The notes under the pieces: generated by a model
What the model saw: only the letters and a program-made list of their open reading frames with translations
What the model was told of the DNA's origin: nothing
The model's database searches: none
Assembly: GCA_030949385.1 (NCBI GenBank)
Contig: JAUZSP010000002.1
Location: forward strand, 122,501 to 186,500
Origin: Gammaproteobacteria bacterium
GTDB lineage: Bacteria > Pseudomonadota > Gammaproteobacteria > JAUZRS01
Direction: 5' to 3'
Length of the DNA: 64,000 nucleotides
Shown: piece by piece, positions 9,559 to 16,533 of the stretch
Layout of the letters: every line of letters starts with the position of its first letter
Numbering within the stretch: position 1 is the stretch's first letter
Program-made: the position numbers and the translations under genes

Positions 9559-9771
9559 TCAAATTCCTTTTTGTGTGCTGGTGGTGTGGTGGTTGTTGGC
9601 GCTGCTGCACTCTGTTGGTGTCTGGAAGATCAACAGATTTAAAGCCGCAAACCAAACCATTGACGACCACAAAATCAGGGGGACAAAAGAGAGGAAAAAG
9701 TGGGAAGAGATTAAGCGTTCAAGCGGGGTTTCGTTGACGCAGGGCGTAACGGTTTTGGGGTGTTTGGCCAT
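9559..9771 (-). CDS. Small single-span membrane protein
   Basis: This 70-residue product starts at an ATG preceded by AAGGAA, ten bases upstream, the same ribosome site style as the next gene. One long hydrophobic segment (FFLSFVPLILWSSMVWFAAL) is followed by a short polar tail. The stop is two bases from the next start. An open frame extends upstream to 10089 but crosses terminator-like hairpins and has unlikely composition, so I take the short form. Function unknown. Confidence 0.5.
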   Translation of the reverse strand: MAKHPKTVTPCVNETPLERLISSHFFLSFVPLILWSSMVWFAALNLLIFQTPTECSSANNHHTTSTQKGI

Positions 9772-10085
9772 GATAGGCGGTTCCTTTTTTCTTTGTTCAA
9801 AAAGAGAAGTAACAAGGGTGTCAGGTGGTTGAACACTGCAAAAAGTAACAGCCGCACGTTTTCCCCGCGAGGGTCTTTTATGTACGCACGCCACCCGACA
9901 TAACAGGGGAGTTACACGCAGGTTTTTTACCCACGCATAAATAACTTGTAAGCGCCCTTTATTACAGGCACAAAAAAAACCGCTGTCTGACGGGTGCGGG
10001 TTCCGCTTTTTTTTTGGGTGTTCAAGCCCAGCGCCAGAAGCATACGGGAAAGCAGGGCTTAGGATCAAGGGGGAATTGTGGGGGT
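9772..10085. other. Non-coding stretch with back-to-back terminator-like hairpins
   Basis: No convincing gene is seen. Around 9968-10016 there are opposing GC hairpins (CCGC/GCGG pairs) with A8 on one side and T9 on the other, which could stop transcription from both directions. The region separates the regulatory genes (Mor-like, AlpA-like) from the replication operon, so it may be a leader where transcription is controlled, as in P4. Confidence 0.5.
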
Positions 10086-10499
10086 TCATGCCCGATTTTT
10101 CCCACGGCGTTGTGCTTGGCGCTGCTTTTCTTTCTTTAAAATATCGTAAATGCTTGGGACAGAAAGCCGGTAACGCCGCGCCAACCCCACCACATTGGAA
10201 CCGTCAAACTCCTTTAACATGCAATAGTTTCTAATGGCTAAGCGTAACTTTTCATCCCGCGCAATATAGACCTGCTGACCGCCAAAATGGTGGGATAACT
10301 CAAGCACTAAACCTTTTGCCTCTTGCCGTGCTTTGGCTTCGGAGAGCGGTCGGATTTTCATCACATGGCGGGTAAACATCTCCACCATATCCCGCATGGT
10401 TTCAGGCCATTGGGCGGTGGTGCTGCCTATCGCCTCCCCCATCAATTCGGGCAACCCATCACTGTTAAGGCTTTTGTGCTGTTGCTGCATTATCGACAT
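10086..10499 (-). CDS. Mor/C-like transcription activator
   Basis: In this 137-residue protein the C-terminal 70 residues (LELSHHFGGQQVYIARDEKL ... FDGSNVVGLARRYRLSVPSIYDILKKEK) match the Mor transcription activator family of phage Mu. The family has a dimerisation region with 'GGxxxYIP'-like strand turn and a helix-turn-helix at the end. Mor proteins activate middle promoters of phages and are also found in genomic islands. It overlaps the AlpA-like gene by ten bases and probably switches on the replication operon downstream. Confidence 0.82.
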   Translation of the reverse strand: MSIMQQQHKSLNSDGLPELMGEAIGSTTAQWPETMRDMVEMFTRHVMKIRPLSEAKARQEAKGLVLELSHHFGGQQVYIARDEKLRLAIRNYCMLKEFDGSNVVGLARRYRLSVPSIYDILKKEKQRQAQRRGKNRA

Positions 10500-10708
10500 A
10501 CAACACCCCCACGGGTCACGGGTTGGCGGTTGGCGCTTAGGTAGTTGTCTAGGTCGGTGGTGTCGTACAAGACACGCCGCCCAATGCGAATAAAGGCGGG
10601 TTCTGCGCCTTTCAGTCGCTCCTTTTTAAGTTTGCTTAGAGAGATTCCCAGATACGCCGCCGCGTCTTTTGCGGTTAATCGCTGAGATTGGTTTGATTGT
10701 TCGCCCAT
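10490..10708 (-). CDS. AlpA-family DNA-binding protein
   Basis: This 72-residue protein has an N-terminal MerR-like helix-turn-helix (LTAKDAAAYLGISLSKLKKERL) followed by a wing (IRIGRRVLYDTTDLDNYL). This is the AlpA/excisionase signature: in P4-like elements such proteins act as excisionase or as an activator of integrase. A good Shine-Dalgarno GGAGG lies seven bases before the ATG. The upstream 520 bp hold repeats that may be its binding sites. Confidence 0.85.
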   Translation of the reverse strand: MGEQSNQSQRLTAKDAAAYLGISLSKLKKERLKGAEPAFIRIGRRVLYDTTDLDNYLSANRQPVTRGGVVCR

Positions 10709-11229
10709 TGTTGCCTCCTTGTGGTCACTGATGGTCTCGACGGGGCATAAGATGGCACGGTTTGGCGGTTGAGTGAGATTATGGGATCTGAGTGAAAACC
10801 CCGATCTTTATTCCTTACTCCGTGTTGCCCGATTGTCACCAACGGTCTCGACGGGATTCAAGTCCCTCACTATAAGATCTAAAACCCACGGATAACTTTT
10901 AGGAAGGTTTAAATAGGGTTTAATCGGGGTTTAAATTATTCGCGCTTAAAATCCCACCAAATACCGCCAAATCCCACCAAATACCGCTTAATTTGAACCG
11001 CCTAAGAGGGGGTGTTTTCATGTAGGCAAGCACTGAAAATCCCCACCGCCGTTACCGGATGGGATACCACGGGGCATAGAGGGCTTTGTAGGGGCATAGA
11101 TCTAAGGGTGTGGTGAGAGAGGCCAGCCAATTGAGCGCCGTTTAAATTTTAAACGGTGATCATTTAAACTAAGCGCGTTCAGTTTGGAGAGGCCAGCCAA
11201 GTGCAGAGCAGGCCGATCAAAAAGAGGGG
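10709..11229. other. Non-coding control region with several repeat families
   Basis: No gene is seen in these 521 bp. GGTCTCGACGGG occurs at 10733-10744 and 10844-10855, each with GTCAC a few bases earlier. A 20-bp tandem repeat starting ATCCCACCAAATACCG lies at 10951-10970 and 10971-10990. GTTTAAA recurs (near 10906, 10931, 11140). GAGAGGCCAGCCAA occurs near 11116 and 11192. The layout suggests operators and/or an origin for the divergent control of AlpA-like and neighbouring genes. Confidence 0.7.
11138..11156. promoter_or_regulatory. Perfect 19-bp palindrome
   Basis: CCGTTTAAA-T-TTTAAACGG is a perfect two-fold symmetric site of a size suited to a dimeric repressor. It lies between the two GAGAGGCCAGCCAA copies in the control region. 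The binding protein is unknown. Confidence 0.55.
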
Positions 11230-11745
11230 TTATAGCTGCTTTGGTGGTGTGTAGTTTGTGGGTATAGGCGGGGCTGTATCAAATATTTCTGCAATATCGG
11301 CTAATGTTTTCGTAAGTTCTGAGTGTTTTTTGCTCCAATGGTGGCGAAAGTAAAGCAGCAAAAGCGGAACAGGCAGAACCACCGTGGCGATCATTACGAC
11401 AACGCCAAACCAACCAATGGAAAAGGTGGGGTTAACTCCGATCATAAACAGCAGTGAGGCAATAACAAAGGCAGCAACAGCGCCGTAACGCTGGCCATAC
11501 AGCGAAAGCTTATCACTGCCTTGCACGGCTTCCATATTGGCCTTGCGTAACTTTTTCTCAGCGTTGGCAATCACCCTAGGGCTTAGATCTGTGCTGGCTA
11601 TATCAAGGTTTTCTATAAAGTCTAAGCAGAGTTTGTTATGGGTCTCTTTTCTTGAATTATGCAATTCAGACCAGAGAGAAAAGACCACGTTCATACCAAA
11701 AGAAACGCCCAATAGAGGCGAAAAATCAGCCAGTAAAAAAGCCAA
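11230..11745 (-). CDS. Hypothetical membrane protein of the element
   Basis: This 171-residue product has an amphipathic N-terminal half, two transmembrane helices at about 88-106 and 110-132 (VAAFVIASLLFMIGV; WFGVVVMIATVVLPVPLLLLY) and a polar tail. The start is TTG at 11745, with AAGG about ten bases upstream; ATG at 11694 is an alternative. No family is recognised. It lies with two other unknown genes outside the replication core, so it may be cargo. Confidence 0.6.
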   Translation of the reverse strand: MAFLLADFSPLLGVSFGMNVVFSLWSELHNSRKETHNKLCLDFIENLDIASTDLSPRVIANAEKKLRKANMEAVQGSDKLSLYGQRYGAVAAFVIASLLFMIGVNPTFSIGWFGVVVMIATVVLPVPLLLLYFRHHWSKKHSELTKTLADIAEIFDTAPPIPTNYTPPKQL

Positions 11746-11769
11746 AACACTACGCCTTTTTGTTTTTTA

Positions 11770-12270
11770 TCAAGGGGATAAGATTAACGTGTCTTTGCTA
11801 TCTTTTTGCAAAACATCGAAGAAGTGGTTTAGTTCTTTGGGTCTGTCATCCCTGCCAAAATTGGCCGTTGCTTTTGCGTTGTCCGTGTCTGTTTCGAGCC
11901 TGTAGGCATCCTGATCCATCACCGCAAAGTGGTGTCCAAAGCTTTTAATAAACGCATCGGGGTAAGAGAGCTGGCGCAATGAAAATTGCCCTTTAAGTGT
12001 TCCCTGCTTCTTCAAAGAGAGAACTCGCTCTATCAGTGGGTGCGCTTCAAGTTTGGCCGCTGGTGGTAAGTCTATGGGGCGCTCAGTGATGATAGACAAC
12101 TCTACCCCTTCCTCCTGAGTCAGGAAGTTTTCTACTCTATCCAGCAAACCAGTGTCCGCATAGATGGGCAGTTTTTTACCGTTACCCACGGTTTCTATGT
12201 CACTTTCACGCTTAAGACTGCCTGATAGGATTCTTACCTTGCTGGTGGCCAGCTCCAAAAACTTACCCAC
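11770..12270 (-). CDS. Hypothetical protein, possibly PLD-like fold
   Basis: The product is 166 residues with a GTG start. The N-terminal part (FLELATSKVRILSGSLKRES ... YADTGLLDRVENFLTQEEGVELSIITER) has the strand-helix-strand rhythm of phospholipase-D-like domains. The C-terminal part has FAVMDQDAYRLETDTDNAKATANF, a 'D-x-x-x-Y-R-x-E' pattern often seen in such sensor-like proteins. No HKD catalytic motif is present, so nuclease or lipase activity is unlikely. The fold call is inference. The start overlaps the stop of the upstream 42-residue frame by one base. Confidence 0.6.
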   Translation of the reverse strand: MGKFLELATSKVRILSGSLKRESDIETVGNGKKLPIYADTGLLDRVENFLTQEEGVELSIITERPIDLPPAAKLEAHPLIERVLSLKKQGTLKGQFSLRQLSYPDAFIKSFGHHFAVMDQDAYRLETDTDNAKATANFGRDDRPKELNHFFDVLQKDSKDTLILSP

Positions 12271-12398
12271 TAAAAAATGGCGTGGCTTGGTTTGCCGTTG
12301 CTAATCCATTGATCTCTTGAGAGCAAAGCGCAGCGTTGAATATGTTCAAAATAACGGCGCTGTTCTACAGTCCAGCGATTTTTATCAAATACGCTCAT
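12270..12398 (-). CDS. Very small protein coupled to the PLD-like gene
   Basis: This is a 42-residue frame (MSVFDKNRWTVEQRRYFEHI...) whose TAG stop overlaps the GTG start of the next gene. The composition is aromatic and basic, with no recognisable domain. The stop-start overlap is the main support. A longer version to 12455 is possible but has no better start. Confidence 0.45.
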   Translation of the reverse strand: MSVFDKNRWTVEQRRYFEHIQRCALLSRDQWISNGKPSHAIF

Positions 12399-12411
12399 AG
12401 TGGTTTTGCCT

Positions 12412-12642
12412 TCATGTTGCGGCTTGTACCTTGGTTTTTGATTTTCGTATAGCAAGAATTAAGCTAAAGCAGCGAGTATAACGGCAAGTCTTTACATAAT
12501 ACAGATTGGCGTTGTCTCTCATGGTCGCCAGTTGTCGCCGCTCTATTCTCAGCATATTTCTTAAAACCAACCGGCCAACCACGAAAAAGGCCATAAAACA
12601 CCCCAAAGAATAGCAGGCAAAACAGACACTAAAAACAGCCAT
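12412..12642 (-). CDS. Hypothetical membrane protein
   Basis: The frame codes for 76 residues from ATG 12642 (88 from a TTG at 12678). An N-terminal hydrophobic stretch of about 30 residues (AVFSVCFACYSLGCFMAFFVVGRLVL in part) is followed by a basic cytosolic segment. No ribosome site is clear and no family is recognised. It is kept because of strand, position and membrane-like composition; it may not be a gene. Confidence 0.35.
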   Translation of the reverse strand: MAVFSVCFACYSLGCFMAFFVVGRLVLRNMLRIERRQLATMRDNANLYYVKTCRYTRCFSLILAIRKSKTKVQAAT

Positions 12643-12737
12643 AACCGATGATATAAGGCAAGATAACTGCAAAAACAATAGAAGCTATCATGGCTGTTTT
12701 TTCCGTTTTATCACGGGTGTCGTTTGCAGGCCAAAGT

Positions 12738-12933
12738 GGTGACATAAGGAAATAAAAGGCATTTTTTGACCAAAAGGGTGACGCAAGTAATTAAAATCCT
12801 TGGCTTGGTGACGATAAAAAAGGGCTTGGTGACGATAATCACGGGCTTGGTGACGATAATCACGGGCTTGGTGACGATAATTATTTTGTTATGTCATTGT
12901 TTTTATTAGATAAAGCAAAAAGGGTGACGATAA
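12738..12933. repeat. Right iteron array (GGTGACGATAA)
   Basis: GGTGACGATAA occurs at 12807, 12828, 12849, 12870 and 12923, the first four with an exact 21-bp period. Variants GGTGACATAA (12738) and GGTGACGCAA (12777) lie in the same orientation. The array is inverted relative to the left array (5886-6054). In P4, the alpha primase-helicase binds similar repeats at ori and crr; the same two-site layout is inferred here. The rest of the gene-free stretch 12679-13058 shows nothing else convincing. Confidence 0.88.
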
Positions 12934-13058
12934 ATGTCTATTTTTTGGAATTTTCTGCACAGTGAATGCACATCCCCCTCAAGGAAAAGAGAAGAGGTTA
13001 AACAAGATAACTGTGATTTTTATGCCTTACTTATTGTTTTTTGTTTTTTGGTGCTTTT

Positions 13059-14318
13059 TTACCGTTTATCTGTTTTTAGTCTCTTGGTCAGGTTAACCAC
13101 CTCTGCCCCCTGTTTGACTCCACCGGCCTTTAGAATGAAATCGGTTATACGTTGCATCGGTTCCCGTAGCCGCTCCACGTCCATGATGATATAACCGGCT
13201 GTCACGTCACCCCCGCTTTTGTGGTTGAGCAGTCGCTTAAGGGCGTAGGCTGGAATGTCCAAGCTTTCAGCAATCGTGATAAACGTCCGTCGTAGATCGT
13301 GAATGGTGAAGGGTACGCCGCTCTGCTTTGTCACCTTCTGCAACCACCGCTTGGGTTCCACCAAGTAACCGCCCTTACCGTCACCGGCAAAGACGTAGCG
13401 TGAGCCGTTGGCTTGCTCTTTCCTTTGGCTTAAAAGCTGGTGCAGGTAGTCCGATAGGGGCAGCTCATGGGTGTGGCGGTTTTTGGTGTCCCTGATGGTG
13501 ATCGTCTTACCCTGTAGATCCACGTCACACCACGGCAACCGTGCCGCTTCTTCACGTCGTAAGCCGGTGAGGATCAACAACAGCAGGTAATCACGCACCA
13601 CATCGGCCTTACTGGTGGGCTGTTCGGGCTTTAGGGTCAAAACAGCCCTGAACCATTGGGGGAGCTGTTCCGGCCTGATAAGCGTCTGTTTGCGTTCGAC
13701 TCGATACCACGACCGCGTGGCAGACAGTCGCCGCGTGGGGTTGTCGGTAATGATGGGGCTACCGTCTGCCTTCTCATACTTGCCAATGGCAAAGTTAAAC
13801 AGCGCCCTAAGCACCCTCATGGACTTATTGGCGCTGGTGGGGCTGCTTTCTCCCATCTGGCCGTGGCGTTTCTCCACCATGTTGCGGGTGATTGAGGTAA
13901 TGGGCTTGCTCTGCCAATCACTGAAAGCCAAGCGCAGCACCTTGGCGTAGTCGTCCACGGTGCGGGGTTTTAGGTCACGGCTTGCCATGTAATCCTGATA
14001 GACGGTCGCTAAGGTCACTCTAAGCGCCTTTCTGTTGATCCGTTCCGCTACAACGTCCCGACCGCTGGCAAACTGCCCTATAACCTCTCTTGCCCGTTTA
14101 CGGGCATCTTTCAGGCTTAAGGCAGGGTGCTTGCCAAGCGTAACCCGCCTTGATCGACCGTTTACCCATGACTCGACGATAAACGCCTTAGAACCGCCTG
14201 TAGTGACTCGCAAGGCCAAGCCCTTAAGCATCGTATCCCTTACGAACAGTTGACCCTGTTCAGGCGCTTCTATGGCGTTTACTTGGTGAGCGGTCAGTTC
14301 TTTGTGGATGGTTGCCAT
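13059..14318 (-). CDS. int: P4-type tyrosine recombinase integrase
   Basis: The 419-residue protein has an N-terminal DUF4102/arm-binding domain (residues 1-90: LRVTTGGSKAFIVESWVNGR, VTLGKHPALSLKDARKRARE), a core-binding SAM-like domain (about 105-200) and a catalytic domain. The catalytic residues are visible: R254 in TGLRREE, H340 and R343 in HDLRRTF, H366 in LLNHK, and Y376 in TAGYI. It should catalyse site-specific integration into and excision from the tRNA-Thr gene. It lies next to the right att site, as usual for this family. Confidence 0.96.
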   Translation of the reverse strand: MATIHKELTAHQVNAIEAPEQGQLFVRDTMLKGLALRVTTGGSKAFIVESWVNGRSRRVTLGKHPALSLKDARKRAREVIGQFASGRDVVAERINRKALRVTLATVYQDYMASRDLKPRTVDDYAKVLRLAFSDWQSKPITSITRNMVEKRHGQMGESSPTSANKSMRVLRALFNFAIGKYEKADGSPIITDNPTRRLSATRSWYRVERKQTLIRPEQLPQWFRAVLTLKPEQPTSKADVVRDYLLLLILTGLRREEAARLPWCDVDLQGKTITIRDTKNRHTHELPLSDYLHQLLSQRKEQANGSRYVFAGDGKGGYLVEPKRWLQKVTKQSGVPFTIHDLRRTFITIAESLDIPAYALKRLLNHKSGGDVTAGYIIMDVERLREPMQRITDFILKAGGVKQGAEVVNLTKRLKTDKR

Positions 14319-14333
14319 GTCGTTGCCTAAGTC

Positions 14334-14356
14334 TCATGTAGAGGCCATGTAGAGGA
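14334..14356. promoter_or_regulatory. Probable integrase/excisionase arm site, right
   Basis: Two tandem ATGTAGAGG-like units match the left site at 5338-5359 with one base change and the same orientation. The site overlaps the region just upstream of int, so binding could also autoregulate the gene. Confidence 0.55.
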
Positions 14357-14472
14357 TAATATGCCGATACCCCAAGCGATACAGAGCGAGACAATTCAGG
14401 AATATATCAGTTAATCATGGGGTTATGGTTTCTAATGTCCCCCCCTGTATCGCACCATATCACTATTTAAGA

Positions 14473-14524
14473 TGATTTGTAATCAGCAGGTCGTAGGTTC
14501 GACTCCTATCGCCAGCTCCATATA
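14473..14524 (+). repeat. att direct repeat, right copy
   Basis: This is a perfect 52-bp copy of 5245-5296, a remnant of the tRNA-Thr 3' half without a 5' half. It marks the right end of the integrated element. Confidence 0.95.
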
Positions 14525-14648
14525 TTTTCATATTTCAGTCTATTTTTAAGACCTTTATTCTCTTAGTTGTCTCCCTTCCCCTAGAACGTATCGCCAATTG
14601 CGAGCGGTGACGTTATAGTGCGCCCTCATTTTTAAGATCTGTGAACTT

Positions 14649-15776
14649 ATGTCTGCACCCGCCCCAGAAAATCCAAAAAGTGGCCAAGATAAAGAGGTCG
14701 CCGTCAAGCCTACGGGTTCTTTGCAAGCGTTGCTGCGTTTAGGCACACGTCACATTCGTCGTTTGTTGGTTTTTATTGTTGGCAGTACGGTGTTGCTCAT
14801 TGGCATTATTATGTTGGTGACTCCAGGACCGGCGGTGGTTGTGATCCCGATTGGGTTGGGCATTTTGGGGATGGAGTTCGCTTGGGCGCGTCGTCTGTTG
14901 CAACGTTTTAAAGACGGTGTAAAAAACATGAGTGGTGGCGTAAAAGGCTGGTTTCGACGCAGAAACAAAGGCGAAGTGACCATCTCATCTTTGATAATTT
15001 ATCCTTGTAAATCCTTACGTGGTATCTCGTTGGATTCGGTGCTGCTGGAGGCGCGTGGTTTGCAAGACGACCGGCGCTGGATGGTGGTGGACAGCAACGG
15101 AGAGTTTATTACTCAGCGTCAACAGCCGAGAATGGCGCTGTTGGATGTGCGGCTCACAGATAAGGGCTTGTTGATCTCCTTGGCAGAGGCTGAGCCGGTC
15201 TGTGCTTCGCGTGGTGGCGGTGATGTTTCGCAGGTTAAGGTTTGGAACGATTGGCTTGCAGCGGAGTCCTGTGGCAGCGAGGTTGATGCGTGGTTGTCGG
15301 GCTTTTTAGCGCAGCCGTGCCGCGTGGTTTATATGCCCGATCATGTGCAGCGCCCCATTGATCCTGTTTACGCGCAGTCGCAGGATCAGGTTAGCTTTGC
15401 CGATGGTTTTCCCTTGTTGCTTATTTCAGAAGCCTCTTTAGAGGCTTTGAATGAGAAGCTGGAACAGCCGGTGAGCATGGCGCATTTTCGACCTAATGTG
15501 GTGGTGGAGGGCTGTGAGGCCTTTGCCGAGGATCAATGGCGGCAGTTAAAAATAGATGAGGTAGAATTAAGCGTGGTGAAGCCGTGCAGTCGGTGTGTGA
15601 TCACCACGATTGATCCACAAAGTGCTGAAAAGAGTCCTCAGCAAGAGCCATTGAGAACCTTATTAACCTTTCGTAAACGGGGAAAAGAGGTCTATTTTGG
15701 TCAAAATGTGATTCCTGCTGAAACGGGAGAGTTGCGTTTGCGTCAAAAGGTAACCGTGGTTGAGATGGCTCAATAG
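14649..15776 (+). CDS. PGPGW transmembrane domain fused to MOSC domain protein
   Basis: This 375-residue protein has two unrelated parts. Residues 35-95 match the PGPGW putative membrane family (RRLLVFIVGSTVLLIGIIML, then VTPGPAVVVIPIGLGILGME), with two hydrophobic helices. From about residue 110 it has a MOSC N-terminal beta-barrel (SLIIYPCKSLRGISLDSV) and MOSC domain. The domain has the Cys-containing motif VVKPCSRCVITTIDP that in YcbX/mARC proteins ligates the molybdenum cofactor, followed by FGQNV. YcbX-type proteins reduce N-hydroxylated compounds. Here the MOSC part would be membrane-tethered. Confidence 0.9.
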   Translation: MSAPAPENPKSGQDKEVAVKPTGSLQALLRLGTRHIRRLLVFIVGSTVLLIGIIMLVTPGPAVVVIPIGLGILGMEFAWARRLLQRFKDGVKNMSGGVKGWFRRRNKGEVTISSLIIYPCKSLRGISLDSVLLEARGLQDDRRWMVVDSNGEFITQRQQPRMALLDVRLTDKGLLISLAEAEPVCASRGGGDVSQVKVWNDWLAAESCGSEVDAWLSGFLAQPCRVVYMPDHVQRPIDPVYAQSQDQVSFADGFPLLLISEASLEALNEKLEQPVSMAHFRPNVVVEGCEAFAEDQWRQLKIDEVELSVVKPCSRCVITTIDPQSAEKSPQQEPLRTLLTFRKRGKEVYFGQNVIPAETGELRLRQKVTVVEMAQ

Positions 15777-15815
15777 CAGCCTGTTTTTGAATTGAATTTT
15801 GCAGCAGGTGATATT

Positions 15816-16517
15816 GTGAGAAGTCTGATTTTTGGGGTGATTTTATCCACGTTAGTGGGTTCTGTAAGTGCGACTAATTATGGGCTTTATCCCCCGTTGC
15901 CTGGCATGGCCTCGGGAGTTATGCCGCAACCCAATTCACTCTACCCACCGCTTGCCGGTGTTGCGCCCATGATGCCACCTGCCAGCCCTTATCCAACGCC
16001 TGCTACGGATTACCCATCGAGCGCTGCGGGTAACAGTTGGCTGCCTCAGACAGGCGATTATTCTAGATCGGCTACGTCGATGCCACAAAATGCCATGGGC
16101 GCGATGCCAAATTCACTGTTTCCCCTATTTCAACAGCAACAGATGATGCAGCCTAATCAACCTTTTTCTGCTGGGCAATCTCTGTTTAAGGGAGCTTCAT
16201 CACCGTTGCTAGACAGTGCGAACGGTTGGCCACAACCACCAGAGCATTCCCCCAACGCTCAAGAAGAGCACTCTTTAGAGGGGTTATGGCAGGGCAGCGG
16301 TGGCGAAATGATTGCGATTAAAGACAGCCGTTTTCTCTATTCGGATAAAGGTTCTCAGAAGTTCAGTGGTTATCTTTCCATTGGTCGAGATCGTTTTCAG
16401 GCTTCTATTCCAAGCCATAAAACCGTGGCTAATTACCAATATTGGATTAAGGCCGACAAACTGACGGTCAGAGATGAAGCAGGACGTGTACTCTATTTTC
16501 AACGGGTTTATCGCTGA
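15816..16517 (+). CDS. Secreted proline/methionine-rich hypothetical protein
   Basis: The product is about 233 residues from a GTG at 15816, preceded by AGGTG; a TTG at 15792 is the alternative. The signal peptide is RSLIFGVILSTLVGSVSA. A long Pro/Met/Gln/Ser-rich spacer (YPPLPGM-like repeats) follows to about residue 150. A compact C-terminal domain (LEGLWQGSGGEMIAIKDSRF ... YSDKGSQKFSGYL) looks like a small beta-sandwich. No named family is recognised. It is probably periplasmic or surface exposed. Confidence 0.7.
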   Translation: MRSLIFGVILSTLVGSVSATNYGLYPPLPGMASGVMPQPNSLYPPLAGVAPMMPPASPYPTPATDYPSSAAGNSWLPQTGDYSRSATSMPQNAMGAMPNSLFPLFQQQQMMQPNQPFSAGQSLFKGASSPLLDSANGWPQPPEHSPNAQEEHSLEGLWQGSGGEMIAIKDSRFLYSDKGSQKFSGYLSIGRDRFQASIPSHKTVANYQYWIKADKLTVRDEAGRVLYFQRVYR

Positions 16518-16533
16518 GTGGAATGGGGTTTTT

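Larger units (their letters stand above)
5245..14524. mobile_element. tRNA-Thr integrated satellite-like element (about 9.2 kb)
   Basis: The region is bounded by perfect 52-bp direct repeats (5245-5296 and 14473-14524) made of the tRNA-Thr 3' half plus four bases. All credible genes lie on the minus strand: integrase, two membrane or small proteins, PLD-like protein, AlpA-like, Mor-like, small proteins, primase, helicase, TubC-like protein. Two arrays of GGTGACGATAA iterons in opposite orientation lie near the ends. The gene set (integrase, AlpA, zinc/Toprim primase, D5 helicase) resembles P4-like phage satellites and related islands. I see no capsid, portal, terminase or tail genes, so it would need a helper for packaging, or move otherwise. 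Confidence 0.9.
14319..14648. other. Region holding int upstream sequence, right att site and chromosomal flank
   Basis: No gene is seen. The stretch carries the integrase upstream region, the arm-like repeats at 14334-14356, the right att copy at 14473-14524, and about 120 bp of restored chromosome before the PGPGW-MOSC gene. Confidence 0.7.

Noticed and set aside
9559-10089. 176-codon minus-strand frame
   Set aside because: It runs through terminator-like hairpins and low-quality sequence; only the last 70 codons have a ribosome site and membrane helix.
12738-12933. Possible CRISPR array
   Set aside because: The repeats are 11-bp cores in a 21-bp tandem period with no unique spacers of fixed length and no cas genes; iterons fit better.
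12934-13194. 86-codon plus-strand frame after the right iterons
   Set aside because: It overlaps the 3' end of the integrase on the other strand and has no supporting signal.
14473-14524. Second tRNA-Thr gene
   Set aside because: Only the 3' half is present; it is the right att copy.
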